Assembly (NCBI GenBank): GCA_947498455.1 | Contig: CANMKK010000001.1 | Coordinates: 310,001 to 374,000, forward strand | Length of the DNA: 64,000 nucleotides | Source of the DNA: an uncultured Aquimarina sp. | GTDB lineage: Bacteria > Bacteroidota > Bacteroidia > Flavobacteriales > Flavobacteriaceae | Reading direction: 5' to 3' | The notes under the pieces: generated by a model | What the model saw: only the letters and a program-made list of their open reading frames with translations | The model's database searches: none | Told to the model about the DNA's origin: nothing | Program-made: the position numbers and the translations under genes | Shown here: positions 42,209 through 51,700 of the stretch, in pieces | Layout: every line of letters starts with the position of its first letter | Position numbering within the stretch: position 1 is the first letter of the stretch

Positions 42209-44311
42209 TCATTGCACAATAATTTTTCTAGATACTTTCTCTAATCCATCATTTGAAGTCATGATATATTGTCCGGCAGATAATCCTTCAGAACTCAATT
42301 GAATAGTGTTATGCCCTACTTTTCCTTGATGCTTAAATTCTTTTACTTTCTGGCCATTCAATGCATATATAACAAAGTGAATTGATTTTGAATCGTTTAG
42401 CATTACATCCATATAGATTAGCGAACCTCTTTTTATAGGGTTAGGGTAAGCCTTTATATGATCTACAATATCTATATCTTTAGTTAAGGAATTACTATTA
42501 TTTAGTACGGTTTTGGGCGCTACAGATACAACTGCGGGATCACTATAAATTACCAATCTTGGAATAGCTGGGTTCCTGATTTCGCAAGAGTATGTATCGG
42601 TCGCTGTAACTGTAAACGATGACGCATTTGGTCCAGAAGGGTTCCATATATAATCTATTCCTCCTCCCACATTTACAGAAACTGTATTTCCAGATACTAT
42701 TGTAGGCACATTACGTTGTGGATTATACGAAAAACTAATAGAGCCTATCAAACTACTATAAGGTAATAGATCATCAAAATGTAAATTATTATTTCTAACA
42801 TGTAAATGATTTAATGTTCTCCCAGATCCAATTGCATTAAAAGGTAATATCAAACCATCAAAGAAATTATTTTCTGCATTACATAAAACAATCTTGGACA
42901 TCATAGAAAGATCAAGTGTCCCTCCTATCTGATTATCTTTAATAATAAAATATAGCATATCATCATAGGTCCCCGACATTATTAGCCGGCTCAATCCTAA
43001 TCCTTGTACTCTAAAATCCAATAGTTTTCTCATGCCGGAAATATCCATTGTTCTTCCAGAAGTAATAGGATTATTATAGAAATAAAAACGCCTTAATTCA
43101 CTATTCACACCTAGATTGAAATCAGTGAATTGATTATTATGAGCGTAACATAAATCCAGATTAGGCATTCCTGAAATATCCAATGTTCCAGAAATTTGAT
43201 TATCTCTTATAATAAAATATAACATATCATCGTATGTCCCTGACATTATTAATCGATTCAATCCTAATCCTTGCACTCTAAAGTCCAATAGTTTTCTCAT
43301 ACTGGAAATATCCATTGTTCTCCCAGGAGTAACTGGATTGTTATAGAAATAAAAACGTCGTAACTCACTATTCGTACCTAGATTAAAATCAGTAAATTGA
43401 TTGTTATGAGCATAGCATAAATTCAGATTAGGCATTCCTGAGATATCCAATGTTCCAGAAATATGATTATCTCTGATGATGTAATATAGAAGGTTATTGT
43501 AAGTACCCGAAGTAATCACATTTGCAAGACCTAAACTTGAGGCTCTAAAATCAATCAACTGAGTCATTCTAGAAATATCTATTGTTTTACCGGGTGTAAA
43601 AGGGTTGTTTTGGATATGTACTCGCTGCAATAAATCGTTCCTGCCGAATTTTATATCCGTTAAATTATTATTCGATGCGTGTAGTGTAAGTAGTGATAGC
43701 ATAGAACTGATATCTAAAACTCCAGAGATATCATTATCTCGCAAACTCAATCTCTTTAATTCTGTAAGATTCTGAAAAGAAGAAGGAATTACACCTAATA
43801 TATTATTACCAGATAAGCGAAGTTCCGTTACTCTACAGTTTTCTACTTTAACTCCTTCCCATGTTTCCATTGGTCCCGTTAACCAGTTAGCATTATTTAT
43901 CCAAGAAGAGCCATTAGTATTAGTATAAAAATCTACTAAAGCCTGGCGGTCACGATCATAATCACTGATACTTGTTGAAAAAATACTTAGTGTCACTGAA
44001 TTGAGGAGAGGAACACTGTCCACAATGACATTGTAATCTCCAGCTTCAGAGCTACTAAAGTTACTTATAACCAATGTCGAAGAAGTTGCCCCACTGATAT
44101 TCATACCATTAAACGTCCATTGATATGTTGTTCCCAAAACAGGAGAAGTTAAAGTTGTCGATGTACCTTCTACAACTGTAATATTAGAAAAAGCTATTGC
44201 CTGAACGGAAATGTTAGGTTGCCCAATAGTACATTGTCCGATCATTTCATTCGACATTGATAGCATAAGTATCAATAGTAAAAATATTGATTTAAAAAAA
44301 AATGATTTCAT
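42209..44311 (-). CDS. T9SS-secreted leucine-rich-repeat protein
   Basis: A 700-residue protein: signal peptide (residues 1-25, ending MIGQ), an Ig-like domain (TTYQWTFNG, DYNVIVD), an LRR region with INNANWL and ELRLSGNNI starts, then unusual repeats, and a type A T9SS domain (AYPNPIKRG to KIIVQ). The central part has an 89-residue module (267 bp, starting SGTYDDMLYFIIRDNQISGTLD) repeated nearly identically, with a more diverged third copy before. Probably a surface adhesin or binding protein; ligand unknown. Confidence 0.92.
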   Translation of the reverse strand: MKSFFFKSIFLLLILMLSMSNEMIGQCTIGQPNISVQAIAFSNITVVEGTSTTLTSPVLGTTYQWTFNGMNISGATSSTLVISNFSSSEAGDYNVIVDSVPLLNSVTLSIFSTSISDYDRDRQALVDFYTNTNGSSWINNANWLTGPMETWEGVKVENCRVTELRLSGNNILGVIPSSFQNLTELKRLSLRDNDISGVLDISSMLSLLTLHASNNNLTDIKFGRNDLLQRVHIQNNPFTPGKTIDISRMTQLIDFRASSLGLANVITSGTYNNLLYYIIRDNHISGTLDISGMPNLNLCYAHNNQFTDFNLGTNSELRRFYFYNNPVTPGRTMDISSMRKLLDFRVQGLGLNRLIMSGTYDDMLYFIIRDNQISGTLDISGMPNLDLCYAHNNQFTDFNLGVNSELRRFYFYNNPITSGRTMDISGMRKLLDFRVQGLGLSRLIMSGTYDDMLYFIIKDNQIGGTLDLSMMSKIVLCNAENNFFDGLILPFNAIGSGRTLNHLHVRNNNLHFDDLLPYSSLIGSISFSYNPQRNVPTIVSGNTVSVNVGGGIDYIWNPSGPNASSFTVTATDTYSCEIRNPAIPRLVIYSDPAVVSVAPKTVLNNSNSLTKDIDIVDHIKAYPNPIKRGSLIYMDVMLNDSKSIHFVIYALNGQKVKEFKHQGKVGHNTIQLSSEGLSAGQYIMTSNDGLEKVSRKIIVQ

Positions 44312-44493
44312 AGTTTTAGATATTTAAAGATGATTTATTCACCCTTTTGTACTGATTCTAGTTAAAAGGTTAACATCTTAATTTATCTATTTTATACTAT
44401 TTCAATATTTTAGAAGTGATAACTACTCCGCATAAAAAAGCTGAGTACTTCTGAATTTTACTTTTAAAATTAGTAGGATTATATTTCTTTTGA

Positions 44494-46032
44494 CTACCCC
44501 AACCAACCATCACGGTCTAAGCTTCTATATTGAATTGCCTCAGAAATATGATCTCCTTGTATAGATTCGGATCCTTCTAAATCGGCAATAGTTCGGGAAA
44601 CTTTTAGAATACGATCGTATGCCCGTGCAGAAAGGTTTAATCGCTCCATTGCGGTTTTTAATAACTCTTTTGAAGCTGTATCTAATTCGCAATATTTACG
44701 GATTTGTTTTACTCCCATTTGGGCATTATAGTGTATGTTTTTTAATTCCGAAAATCTATTAGTTTGAATATCCCTCGCTTTGATAACACGCTTTCTAATC
44801 TCAACACTCGATTCTCCTCTTCTTTCTTCACTTAACTTATCAAAAGGTACTGGTGTTACTTCTATATGAATATCAATTCGATCTAATAATGGACCCGATA
44901 TTTTACTCAGATAGCGTTGCATTTCTGCTGGTGATGAAGTTACAGGAGCATCCGGGTCATTAAAATATCCTCCTGGACTTGGATTCATACTAGCCACTAA
45001 CATAAAACTAGAAGGGTAGGTAACCGTAAATTTCGCTCTGGAAATAGTTACTTCCCGATCTTCTAACGGTTGACGCATTACTTCTAATACACTACGCTTA
45101 AATTCCGGAAGTTCATCAAGAAACAGGACTCCGTTATGTGACAGTGATATCTCTCCTGGCTGGGGATATGCTCCTCCTCCTACTAAAGCGACATCACTTA
45201 TAGTATGGTGTGGACTTCTAAACGGGCGTTGTGCCATTAACCCTACATTCTCTTTGATTCTACCAACAACGCTATGGATTTTTGTTGTTTCTAAAGCTTC
45301 TTGCAGCGACATTGGAGGAAGGATACTTGGTAATCGTTTACTAATCATAGTTTTTCCACTTCCCGGAGGGCCAACTAATATTATATTATGTCCTCCTGCT
45401 GCTGCGATCTCCATGCATCGCTTTATACTCTCCTGCCCTTTTACATCTGCAAAATCAAATTCGGGATTATCAAGTTCTTTATAAAACTCTTCTCGAGTAT
45501 CTACAATTGTTTGTTCTAATTGTCCAGAGCCATCAAAAAAATCAATGACCTCTTTAATGTTATCAACTCCATACACTTCCAGGTTATCTACAATTGCGGC
45601 TTCTTTGGCATTTTGTATAGGAAGAATAAATCCTTTATACCCTTCTTCCCTTGCCTTGATAGCTATTGGTAATGCTCCTTTTATAGGCTGCAGACCTCCA
45701 TCCAGAGAAAGTTCTCCCATAATCAAATAATCAGATATATTTTCTCCCTTTATTTGAGAACTTGCAGCTAATATCCCTAGTGCTAAAGTCAGGTCGTAAG
45801 CAGATCCTTCTTTTCTTAAATCTGCAGGTGCCATGTTTATCGTTATCTTTTTACCCGGTAATTTATACCCATTATTTTGTAATGCAGCTGCTATACGATA
45901 ACTACTTTCTTTGATTGCATTATCGGGTAACCCTACCAAATGATATCCAATTCCTTTATCAATATTAACTTCTACAGTAATAGTTGTAGCCTCAACACCA
46001 AAAACAGCACTTCCAAAGACTTTAATGAGCAT
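44494..46032 (-). CDS. comM: YifB/ComM family Mg chelatase-like AAA ATPase
   Basis: A 512-residue protein. N-terminal YifB domain (GVEATTITVEVNIDKG, GLPDNAIKESSYRI), then an AAA core with Walker A GPPGSGKTM, Walker B FLDELPEF, SMNPSPGGYFNDP and a C-terminal helical lid (LSARAYDRILKVSRTIADL). ComM helicases extend branch migration during natural transformation. A single-gene unit here. Confidence 0.93.
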   Translation of the reverse strand: MLIKVFGSAVFGVEATTITVEVNIDKGIGYHLVGLPDNAIKESSYRIAAALQNNGYKLPGKKITINMAPADLRKEGSAYDLTLALGILAASSQIKGENISDYLIMGELSLDGGLQPIKGALPIAIKAREEGYKGFILPIQNAKEAAIVDNLEVYGVDNIKEVIDFFDGSGQLEQTIVDTREEFYKELDNPEFDFADVKGQESIKRCMEIAAAGGHNIILVGPPGSGKTMISKRLPSILPPMSLQEALETTKIHSVVGRIKENVGLMAQRPFRSPHHTISDVALVGGGAYPQPGEISLSHNGVLFLDELPEFKRSVLEVMRQPLEDREVTISRAKFTVTYPSSFMLVASMNPSPGGYFNDPDAPVTSSPAEMQRYLSKISGPLLDRIDIHIEVTPVPFDKLSEERRGESSVEIRKRVIKARDIQTNRFSELKNIHYNAQMGVKQIRKYCELDTASKELLKTAMERLNLSARAYDRILKVSRTIADLEGSESIQGDHISEAIQYRSLDRDGWLG

Positions 46033-46248
46033 ATTCTTTATTTTCTTTAAATGTAAAAAATAATGTTAAATAAGGGATATTATCTACTCTAAAAAGCATT
46101 AAATATTTATGTTCTTCAAGTATTGCTCTACTTTGATTTGATCTATATCAACTGATAAGCAATGTTTTAAAAATATCAGTACAACAATTGTCTAAAAAAA
46201 CTAAACTAATAATCAACGAATTTTCTATATCATAACATTTCTCAAATG

Positions 46249-46366
46249 AAATTATCTTTTTTGCATCACACGAACCTTAAAAAATCTTGACTATTAACAT
46301 ATTAAAAATTTAAATCAGATTTCAACAATAATTTTAATATTTACTTATGAATACTAGTGGTGATAA
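46249..46366. repeat. Dispersed repeat, copy B (partner at 11482-11616)
   Basis: Shares GAAATTATC, TTTTGCATCAC, TCAGATTTCAACAATAATTTT, ATTTACTTATG and ACTAGTGGTGATA with the partner. The hairpin present in copy A is missing here. Confidence 0.55.
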
Positions 46367-46370
46367 CTAA

Positions 46371-46402
46371 AAAAATCCCAGCCTTAAAAGGCCGGGATTT
46401 TA
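46371..46402 (-). terminator. Rho-independent terminator of the aspartate kinase gene
   Basis: Read on the minus strand: AAAATCCCGGCCTT and AAGGCTGGGATTTT pair as a near-perfect GC-rich stem, followed by T residues. Confidence 0.8.
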
Positions 46403-46505
46403 CAAACAACAATTTTAATAAAGTAGGTTTAAGCTAATTCTAATAATAATATGCGGCTAACATAACTAAATATGTGTAAGCTTTCCCCTTACTTTTCTCA
46501 TCAAA

Positions 46506-47840
46506 TTATACAGCTGCTTCCTGATGAGAAAGAAACAGTTTCTCATTTAAAAATTTAAGCGTTTCTATTTTATCTTTAGTTTCTACTAAAATCGAAATAT
46601 TGTTATTACTTCCTCCATAAGAAATCATCCTTACGGGTATATAATTTAAAATTTCAAAAAGCCTATGCGAGTTTTTATCATTTATCACAGATTCTCCTAC
46701 GACACAAATAATACTGTGCTTATATTCCACTGTTACCTCAGCGAAACCCTCTATTTCTTTTAGAATTTCATCTATAAATGTTGTATCATCAATTGTTAAT
46801 GAGATAGCAATTTCTGAAGTGGTAATCATATCAATGGAAGTCTTATAATTATCAAAGACTTCAAAAATCTTTCTTAAATATCCGTGTGCCATTAACATCC
46901 TATTAGATTTAATCTTAATAACAGTAATATTATCTTTAGCAGAAATTGCTTTTAATCCTTTGCTATGAATCTTACTTGAAATTACCGTCCCTGAAGCTTC
47001 AGGATCGAATGTATTCTTAAGCAATACTGGTATATTCTTATGTACTACCGGAGATACAGTTTGTGGGTGCAATATTTTTGCTCCAAAATACGCTAATTCG
47101 GCAGCTTCGTTGTATGTAAGATGTGCAATAGGATTTGTTCCATCTACATATCTGGGATCATTATTATGTAATCCATCAATATCAGTCCATATTTGAACTT
47201 CATTCGCTTCTACAGCAGCTCCAATAATAGTAGCGGTATAATCACTTCCTCCACGTTTAAGAGTGCTTATAGCTTGTAAGTGATCCTTACATACAAATCC
47301 TTGTGTTATATATATATTGGAATCATTACTACTTTTGATAATCTCTCCTAACCTCGCGGATACTTTTGATATATTTGGATTATCAACATTATCTACATAC
47401 ATAAACTCTTTTGCATTCAATAATGTATTTCCTACTCCTATTGAAGTTAAAAAATTAGAAAAAACATATGTCAACAATGTTTCTCCATAAGTTACAATTT
47501 CTGCACCTATACTTTCTGTGTAACTTTTATTCGATAGCTCTGTTATTTTTGTGATTATTGAAGAAATACCTTCCTTAAGTTCTACTCTTTTGGCTTGATC
47601 ATCAATTAGAGCATCTATAACATCATTATGCTTGCTTTCTAATTTATGCAAGTTTTTAGTAATTGCCTCTTCTTCTTTTAATTTTATAAACTCTTGTAAC
47701 TTTACCAGTTGATCTGTTACTCCAGACATTGCTGAGCAAACAACTATTTTCTTATCCTGATCATTAATAAGAATATCTTTTACTTTGTGTAAATTCTCAA
47801 CTGATCCTACAGAGGTGCCTCCAAATTTTAAAACTTTCAT
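46506..47840 (-). CDS. Aspartate kinase
   Basis: A 444-residue monofunctional aspartokinase. The kinase domain starts KVLKFGGTSVGSVENL and contains KRGGSDYTATIIGAAV and EVQIWTDIDG; the C-terminal part holds two ACT domains (ITVIKIKSN, VTVEYKHSIICVVG). It phosphorylates aspartate for lysine, threonine and methionine synthesis. The gene is alone, with its own terminator, and is divergent from an ACT-domain gene at 48080. Confidence 0.95.
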   Translation of the reverse strand: MKVLKFGGTSVGSVENLHKVKDILINDQDKKIVVCSAMSGVTDQLVKLQEFIKLKEEEAITKNLHKLESKHNDVIDALIDDQAKRVELKEGISSIITKITELSNKSYTESIGAEIVTYGETLLTYVFSNFLTSIGVGNTLLNAKEFMYVDNVDNPNISKVSARLGEIIKSSNDSNIYITQGFVCKDHLQAISTLKRGGSDYTATIIGAAVEANEVQIWTDIDGLHNNDPRYVDGTNPIAHLTYNEAAELAYFGAKILHPQTVSPVVHKNIPVLLKNTFDPEASGTVISSKIHSKGLKAISAKDNITVIKIKSNRMLMAHGYLRKIFEVFDNYKTSIDMITTSEIAISLTIDDTTFIDEILKEIEGFAEVTVEYKHSIICVVGESVINDKNSHRLFEILNYIPVRMISYGGSNNNISILVETKDKIETLKFLNEKLFLSHQEAAV

Positions 47841-48046
47841 CTATTTTTTTGATTAAATCCAAACTTTCAAACAAATTATTTTGTAAAACTTATACTGCAT
47901 ATAGTTCGAAAAGAAAAGTCAAAAAGTTTGTGGTTTTGGGTTTAATTAGTATTGACATAATTGTCATGACATCTATCGAATTTACTTTCGATGGTGCATA
48001 ATTAGGCAATAAAGTATAAAGAATAAATATTTTGGTATAAATTACA

Positions 48047-48054
48047 TATATTTG
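48047..48054 (+). promoter_or_regulatory. Bacteroidota -7 box candidate
   Basis: TATATTTG matches the TAnnTTTG consensus of Bacteroidota promoters and lies 25 bp before the ATG at 48080. No clear -33 box at the usual distance was found, so moderate confidence. Confidence 0.45.
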
Positions 48055-48079
48055 TACAGAATGTTAAATATATAACTAA

Positions 48080-48724
48080 ATGAAAACCATTACTGATTGC
48101 GTTCATAACATACTGCGTCATCAACCATTTTTAGAAGATGCATTATCTAGAGATATTATTAACTTTAGTTCTTTAGCTACAGATATTTTACCTCTGGTAG
48201 AAAAAGAAATGCGTAAACCTGTAAAAGCTGGTTCCATTGTTATGGCGTTGCGCAGATATCATCCCAAGCGTATTAAACATTCCGAAAATCTAGGCAATTT
48301 AGGAGATATAGTTGTAAGATCAGGAATTACTGAATACACTTTTTTAAACTCTAATACCATCCTTACCAGTCAATCGAATTTATTGAATTCTGTAAAGGAT
48401 AAAACGAAGACATATTTTACCTATTCGAGCAATTTTCAAGAAAGTAATATTTTGGTTTCTTCATCACTAAAAGATGTTGTAGAAAATCATTTTAAGGATG
48501 AAACTTGTATTTCTGTTACAGACAATTTATCATCGATGTCGATTGCGTTGCCTAATGATAGTTCAAAAACTATTGGTTTATATTTTTATATTTTTAAACT
48601 TTTGGCATATGAAGGTATTCCCATTTTTGAAATAATTTCGACTTCCAATTATTTCACTTTATTCTTAGAAAAAGAATATGTGAATGATGCTTTTTTATTA
48701 CTAAATGAAATAAAAGAAAATTAA
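48080..48724 (+). CDS. ACT-domain protein, predicted amino-acid metabolism regulator
   Basis: A 214-residue protein. The N-terminal half resembles a winged-helix-like segment found in proteins annotated as predicted regulators of amino acid metabolism (PFLEDALSRDIINFSSLATDI, KAGSIVMALRRY). The C-terminal half resembles an ACT domain (GLYFYIFKLLAYEGIPIFEIIS, FTLFLEKEYVNDAFLLLNE), close in pattern to the ACT repeats of aspartokinase. It is divergent from the aspartate kinase gene with 240 bp between. A regulatory role in the aspartate pathway is inference. Confidence 0.75.
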   Translation: MKTITDCVHNILRHQPFLEDALSRDIINFSSLATDILPLVEKEMRKPVKAGSIVMALRRYHPKRIKHSENLGNLGDIVVRSGITEYTFLNSNTILTSQSNLLNSVKDKTKTYFTYSSNFQESNILVSSSLKDVVENHFKDETCISVTDNLSSMSIALPNDSSKTIGLYFYIFKLLAYEGIPIFEIISTSNYFTLFLEKEYVNDAFLLLNEIKEN

Positions 48725-48762
48725 TAAAAAACCTACAGAGCTAGAACTCTGTAGGTTTTTAC
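48725..48762. terminator. Bidirectional Rho-independent terminator
   Basis: A perfect 14-bp stem (AAAAACCTACAGAG at 48727-48740, CTCTGTAGGTTTTT at 48747-48760) around CTAGAA, flanked by A and T runs. It serves both the ACT-domain gene and the convergent protease gene. Confidence 0.9.
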
Positions 48763-48789
48763 TTTTACATATATATATGATATTATTGT

Positions 48790-51700
48790 TTACTCTACAA
48801 TAATTTTTTTATTTATAACCGTTCCATTACCAGATACAATTTTTGCAAAATACATTCCAGCTTGGGCATTTGTCAATGTTATTTGTTTTTGTTCCGTAAA
48901 ACTTGTTAGGTCTTCTTTAACTATCAGATTTCCTACTACATCAAAAATCAAAATTTCCTTAAGTACATCTTGCCCTTTATAACCTAACACAAAACTTCCA
49001 TTGTTTGGGTTCGGTGTAATAAACATTTCATTATTCATTAATTCCTCATCTTGATTTGATAATGATGGTTCTATCTTAAATGATACATTATCTACCATAG
49101 CGGATGCAGCACCTGTATAATCATCAGGTATAAATGCCTTAATTTGAAGTATGATATTTTCATTAGGATAATTTTCAATCAAATAAGTAACATCTCTATA
49201 AAAATCAGTACCAGTTGCACCAGAACTTTGATTTATTCCGAATGAATATAATACTGAAGTATCAATTACATTTCTAGATTCATCTAATAGAGAAAGAATT
49301 AATTCCCTTTCTGCTGTTGGTGTTCCCATATCTATAACATAATCAATGGTAAGATTTAGTGTAATCCAAGCATTGGTTATATCATTTCTAAACTCTGGAA
49401 GCCTAATTACTTGTTCTAAAATAAATTCATCCCCAGCCATACCTTCAAAAGATGTAAACGCTGCAAAGTTTCCATTAGAAGGTAGTACCCCGTCAGACCC
49501 CAAACAAGTTGTTGATGCATCTTCCAAAACCGTAAAATTCATTCTACACTGCATATCAGAACCAGGCCCTGTAGATGTCCAGGAAGTAAAATCTCCACAC
49601 TCAAAGCTTCCATTTTGTACGTACTCAAATGGGTCACTAGGTATTGGATCACAAATTGGTATAGTACTAAATTGATATGGTCCTACTTGCTCACTAAACC
49701 CACCTTCGTTACAAACTGTTTTTATATATACATCATAGGTGGTATTAGGAGATAAGTTTTCGATACTAACAAGATTCGTATTTGTATTTATAACTGTACC
49801 TGATTCTACATCAAATCCAGCAAGCCCATATTCAACTTCCCAACTGATATCACTACCAACTGCCATCCAGGCAACTTCTGCTCTATTCGAAAGAATATTT
49901 GTAAATACAATGGATTCTGGTGCATCACAATTAGGCATAGGTTCACAAATAACTCTGGCATCCCAACCTGCATATACAACACTACTATCAGAAGTAAATA
50001 CAAAAGTTAGTGTTCCTGTTTCATGAGATGAAACAATCTCTCCAGGTGAAGAATTACCACTATAACTACCAATCAATGGAACAGATATATCCGGTCCATC
50101 ATAGACTCTAAGATAATCCCAACCACCTTCTAACCTAAAGGAATCAAAAATCACACGTACTCGATCTCCTATGACATCTGGACTAATCACTGTGGTTTCA
50201 TTTTCTCCATTTGAATAATTACCTTTCGCTCCACCGGAATCATAAAAATGAGCTCCGGCACAATAATCAGTTGTTGTTTTGAATGTTACTTTATTTGTCC
50301 AACGACTCACATCATCAGTACCACAATTAGCTCTAACATATACGTCATAAAATTCACCACTCAATAAATTATTTAGGCCAGGTGTCGCCTCTGTAACCGT
50401 TATTATTGTTCCAAAACCTGGAGTAAAACCAGAGATACCATATTCTATATCCCACATAGATTCATCTCCTATTGGTGTCCAATGTATAGTTGCAGATATT
50501 GTGTCTATATCCGAAACAGAAACATCATCAGGCGTAAAGCAAGTTGGTAACTCTTCTACTGTAACATCATCTATTAAAATATAATTATATCCAGAATATG
50601 CATTTTCCGTAATACCAAACCTTACTTTTATATCTCCAGTAATGGTGTAGGATGAAATATCATAGTAGTACTCCTTCCATCCGTTGGTAGCTTCTTCAAA
50701 AGTTAATAATGTATTCCAATTTACTCCATCAAAAAACTCCACAACCATTGTGCTATAATAATCATTTACAGCCTGATTACTATACAAAGAAAATTGAACC
50801 GATGGATTCGCTAAAGAAGATACATCTATAGCAGGAGTCATTATATATGAAGGCGTTTGTGTATACGAGTTATTATTCCACATATAATTCGTTTGCCCTC
50901 CAACAGTTCTATCAGGAATCTCCATACTAATATTACTATCATAGTACGTTCCATACCTCCAAGTTGAATTCCCTTCTTCTTCCCAACATAGCGGTCTTGC
51001 AGAAGCTATAAAAGTTTCTATAAAAGGAGCTTCATACGGATCACACTCTGTAGTAAATGTAATAGGGCCTACATAATTACTATAATCTCCAGCTCCACAA
51101 TCAGATCTTATATACATTTGATATCTAGTATTCCCTATAAGATCTGGAATCGTAAAATTAGTATTGGTATCTGCTACTATTACGGATTCGGTTCCAGGTG
51201 CAAAACCATAAGGACCATAATGTAATTCCCAAGAAGATGCTATTCCTAATGTCTCCCAAGATACCTCCACTGAATCATTTGTTACATTGGAAAATGATAA
51301 GCCGTTAGGAGAAAAACAAGTAGGTAATTCCTCCACTTTAACATCGTCTATAAGAATATAATTATAGCCAGAATTTACATTCTCCGTAATACCAAACCTT
51401 ACTTTTATATCATCAGTTATTGTATAGGAAGATATATCAAAATAATAATCTTTCCATCCTTGGGTTGCTTCAGAAAAAGTTAATAACGTATTCCAATCCG
51501 CTCCATCAAAAAATTCTACAATTAATGTTCCATAATAATCATTTACGGTTTCATTACTATATATAGAAAACTGAACTGAAGGAACTGTTAACGATGTGAT
51601 ATCTATGTATGGAGTAAGAAGGTATGAAGGGTTTTGTGAACCGTTATTATATTTCCAAGTATATTTTGTGGATACTCCAATTGTTCTATCAGGGATTTCT

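Larger units (their letters stand above)
46033..46505. other. Intergenic region with terminator and dispersed repeat
   Basis: Contains the aspartate-kinase terminator (46371-46402) and repeat copy B (46249-46366). Otherwise AT-rich without a gene. Confidence 0.55.
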
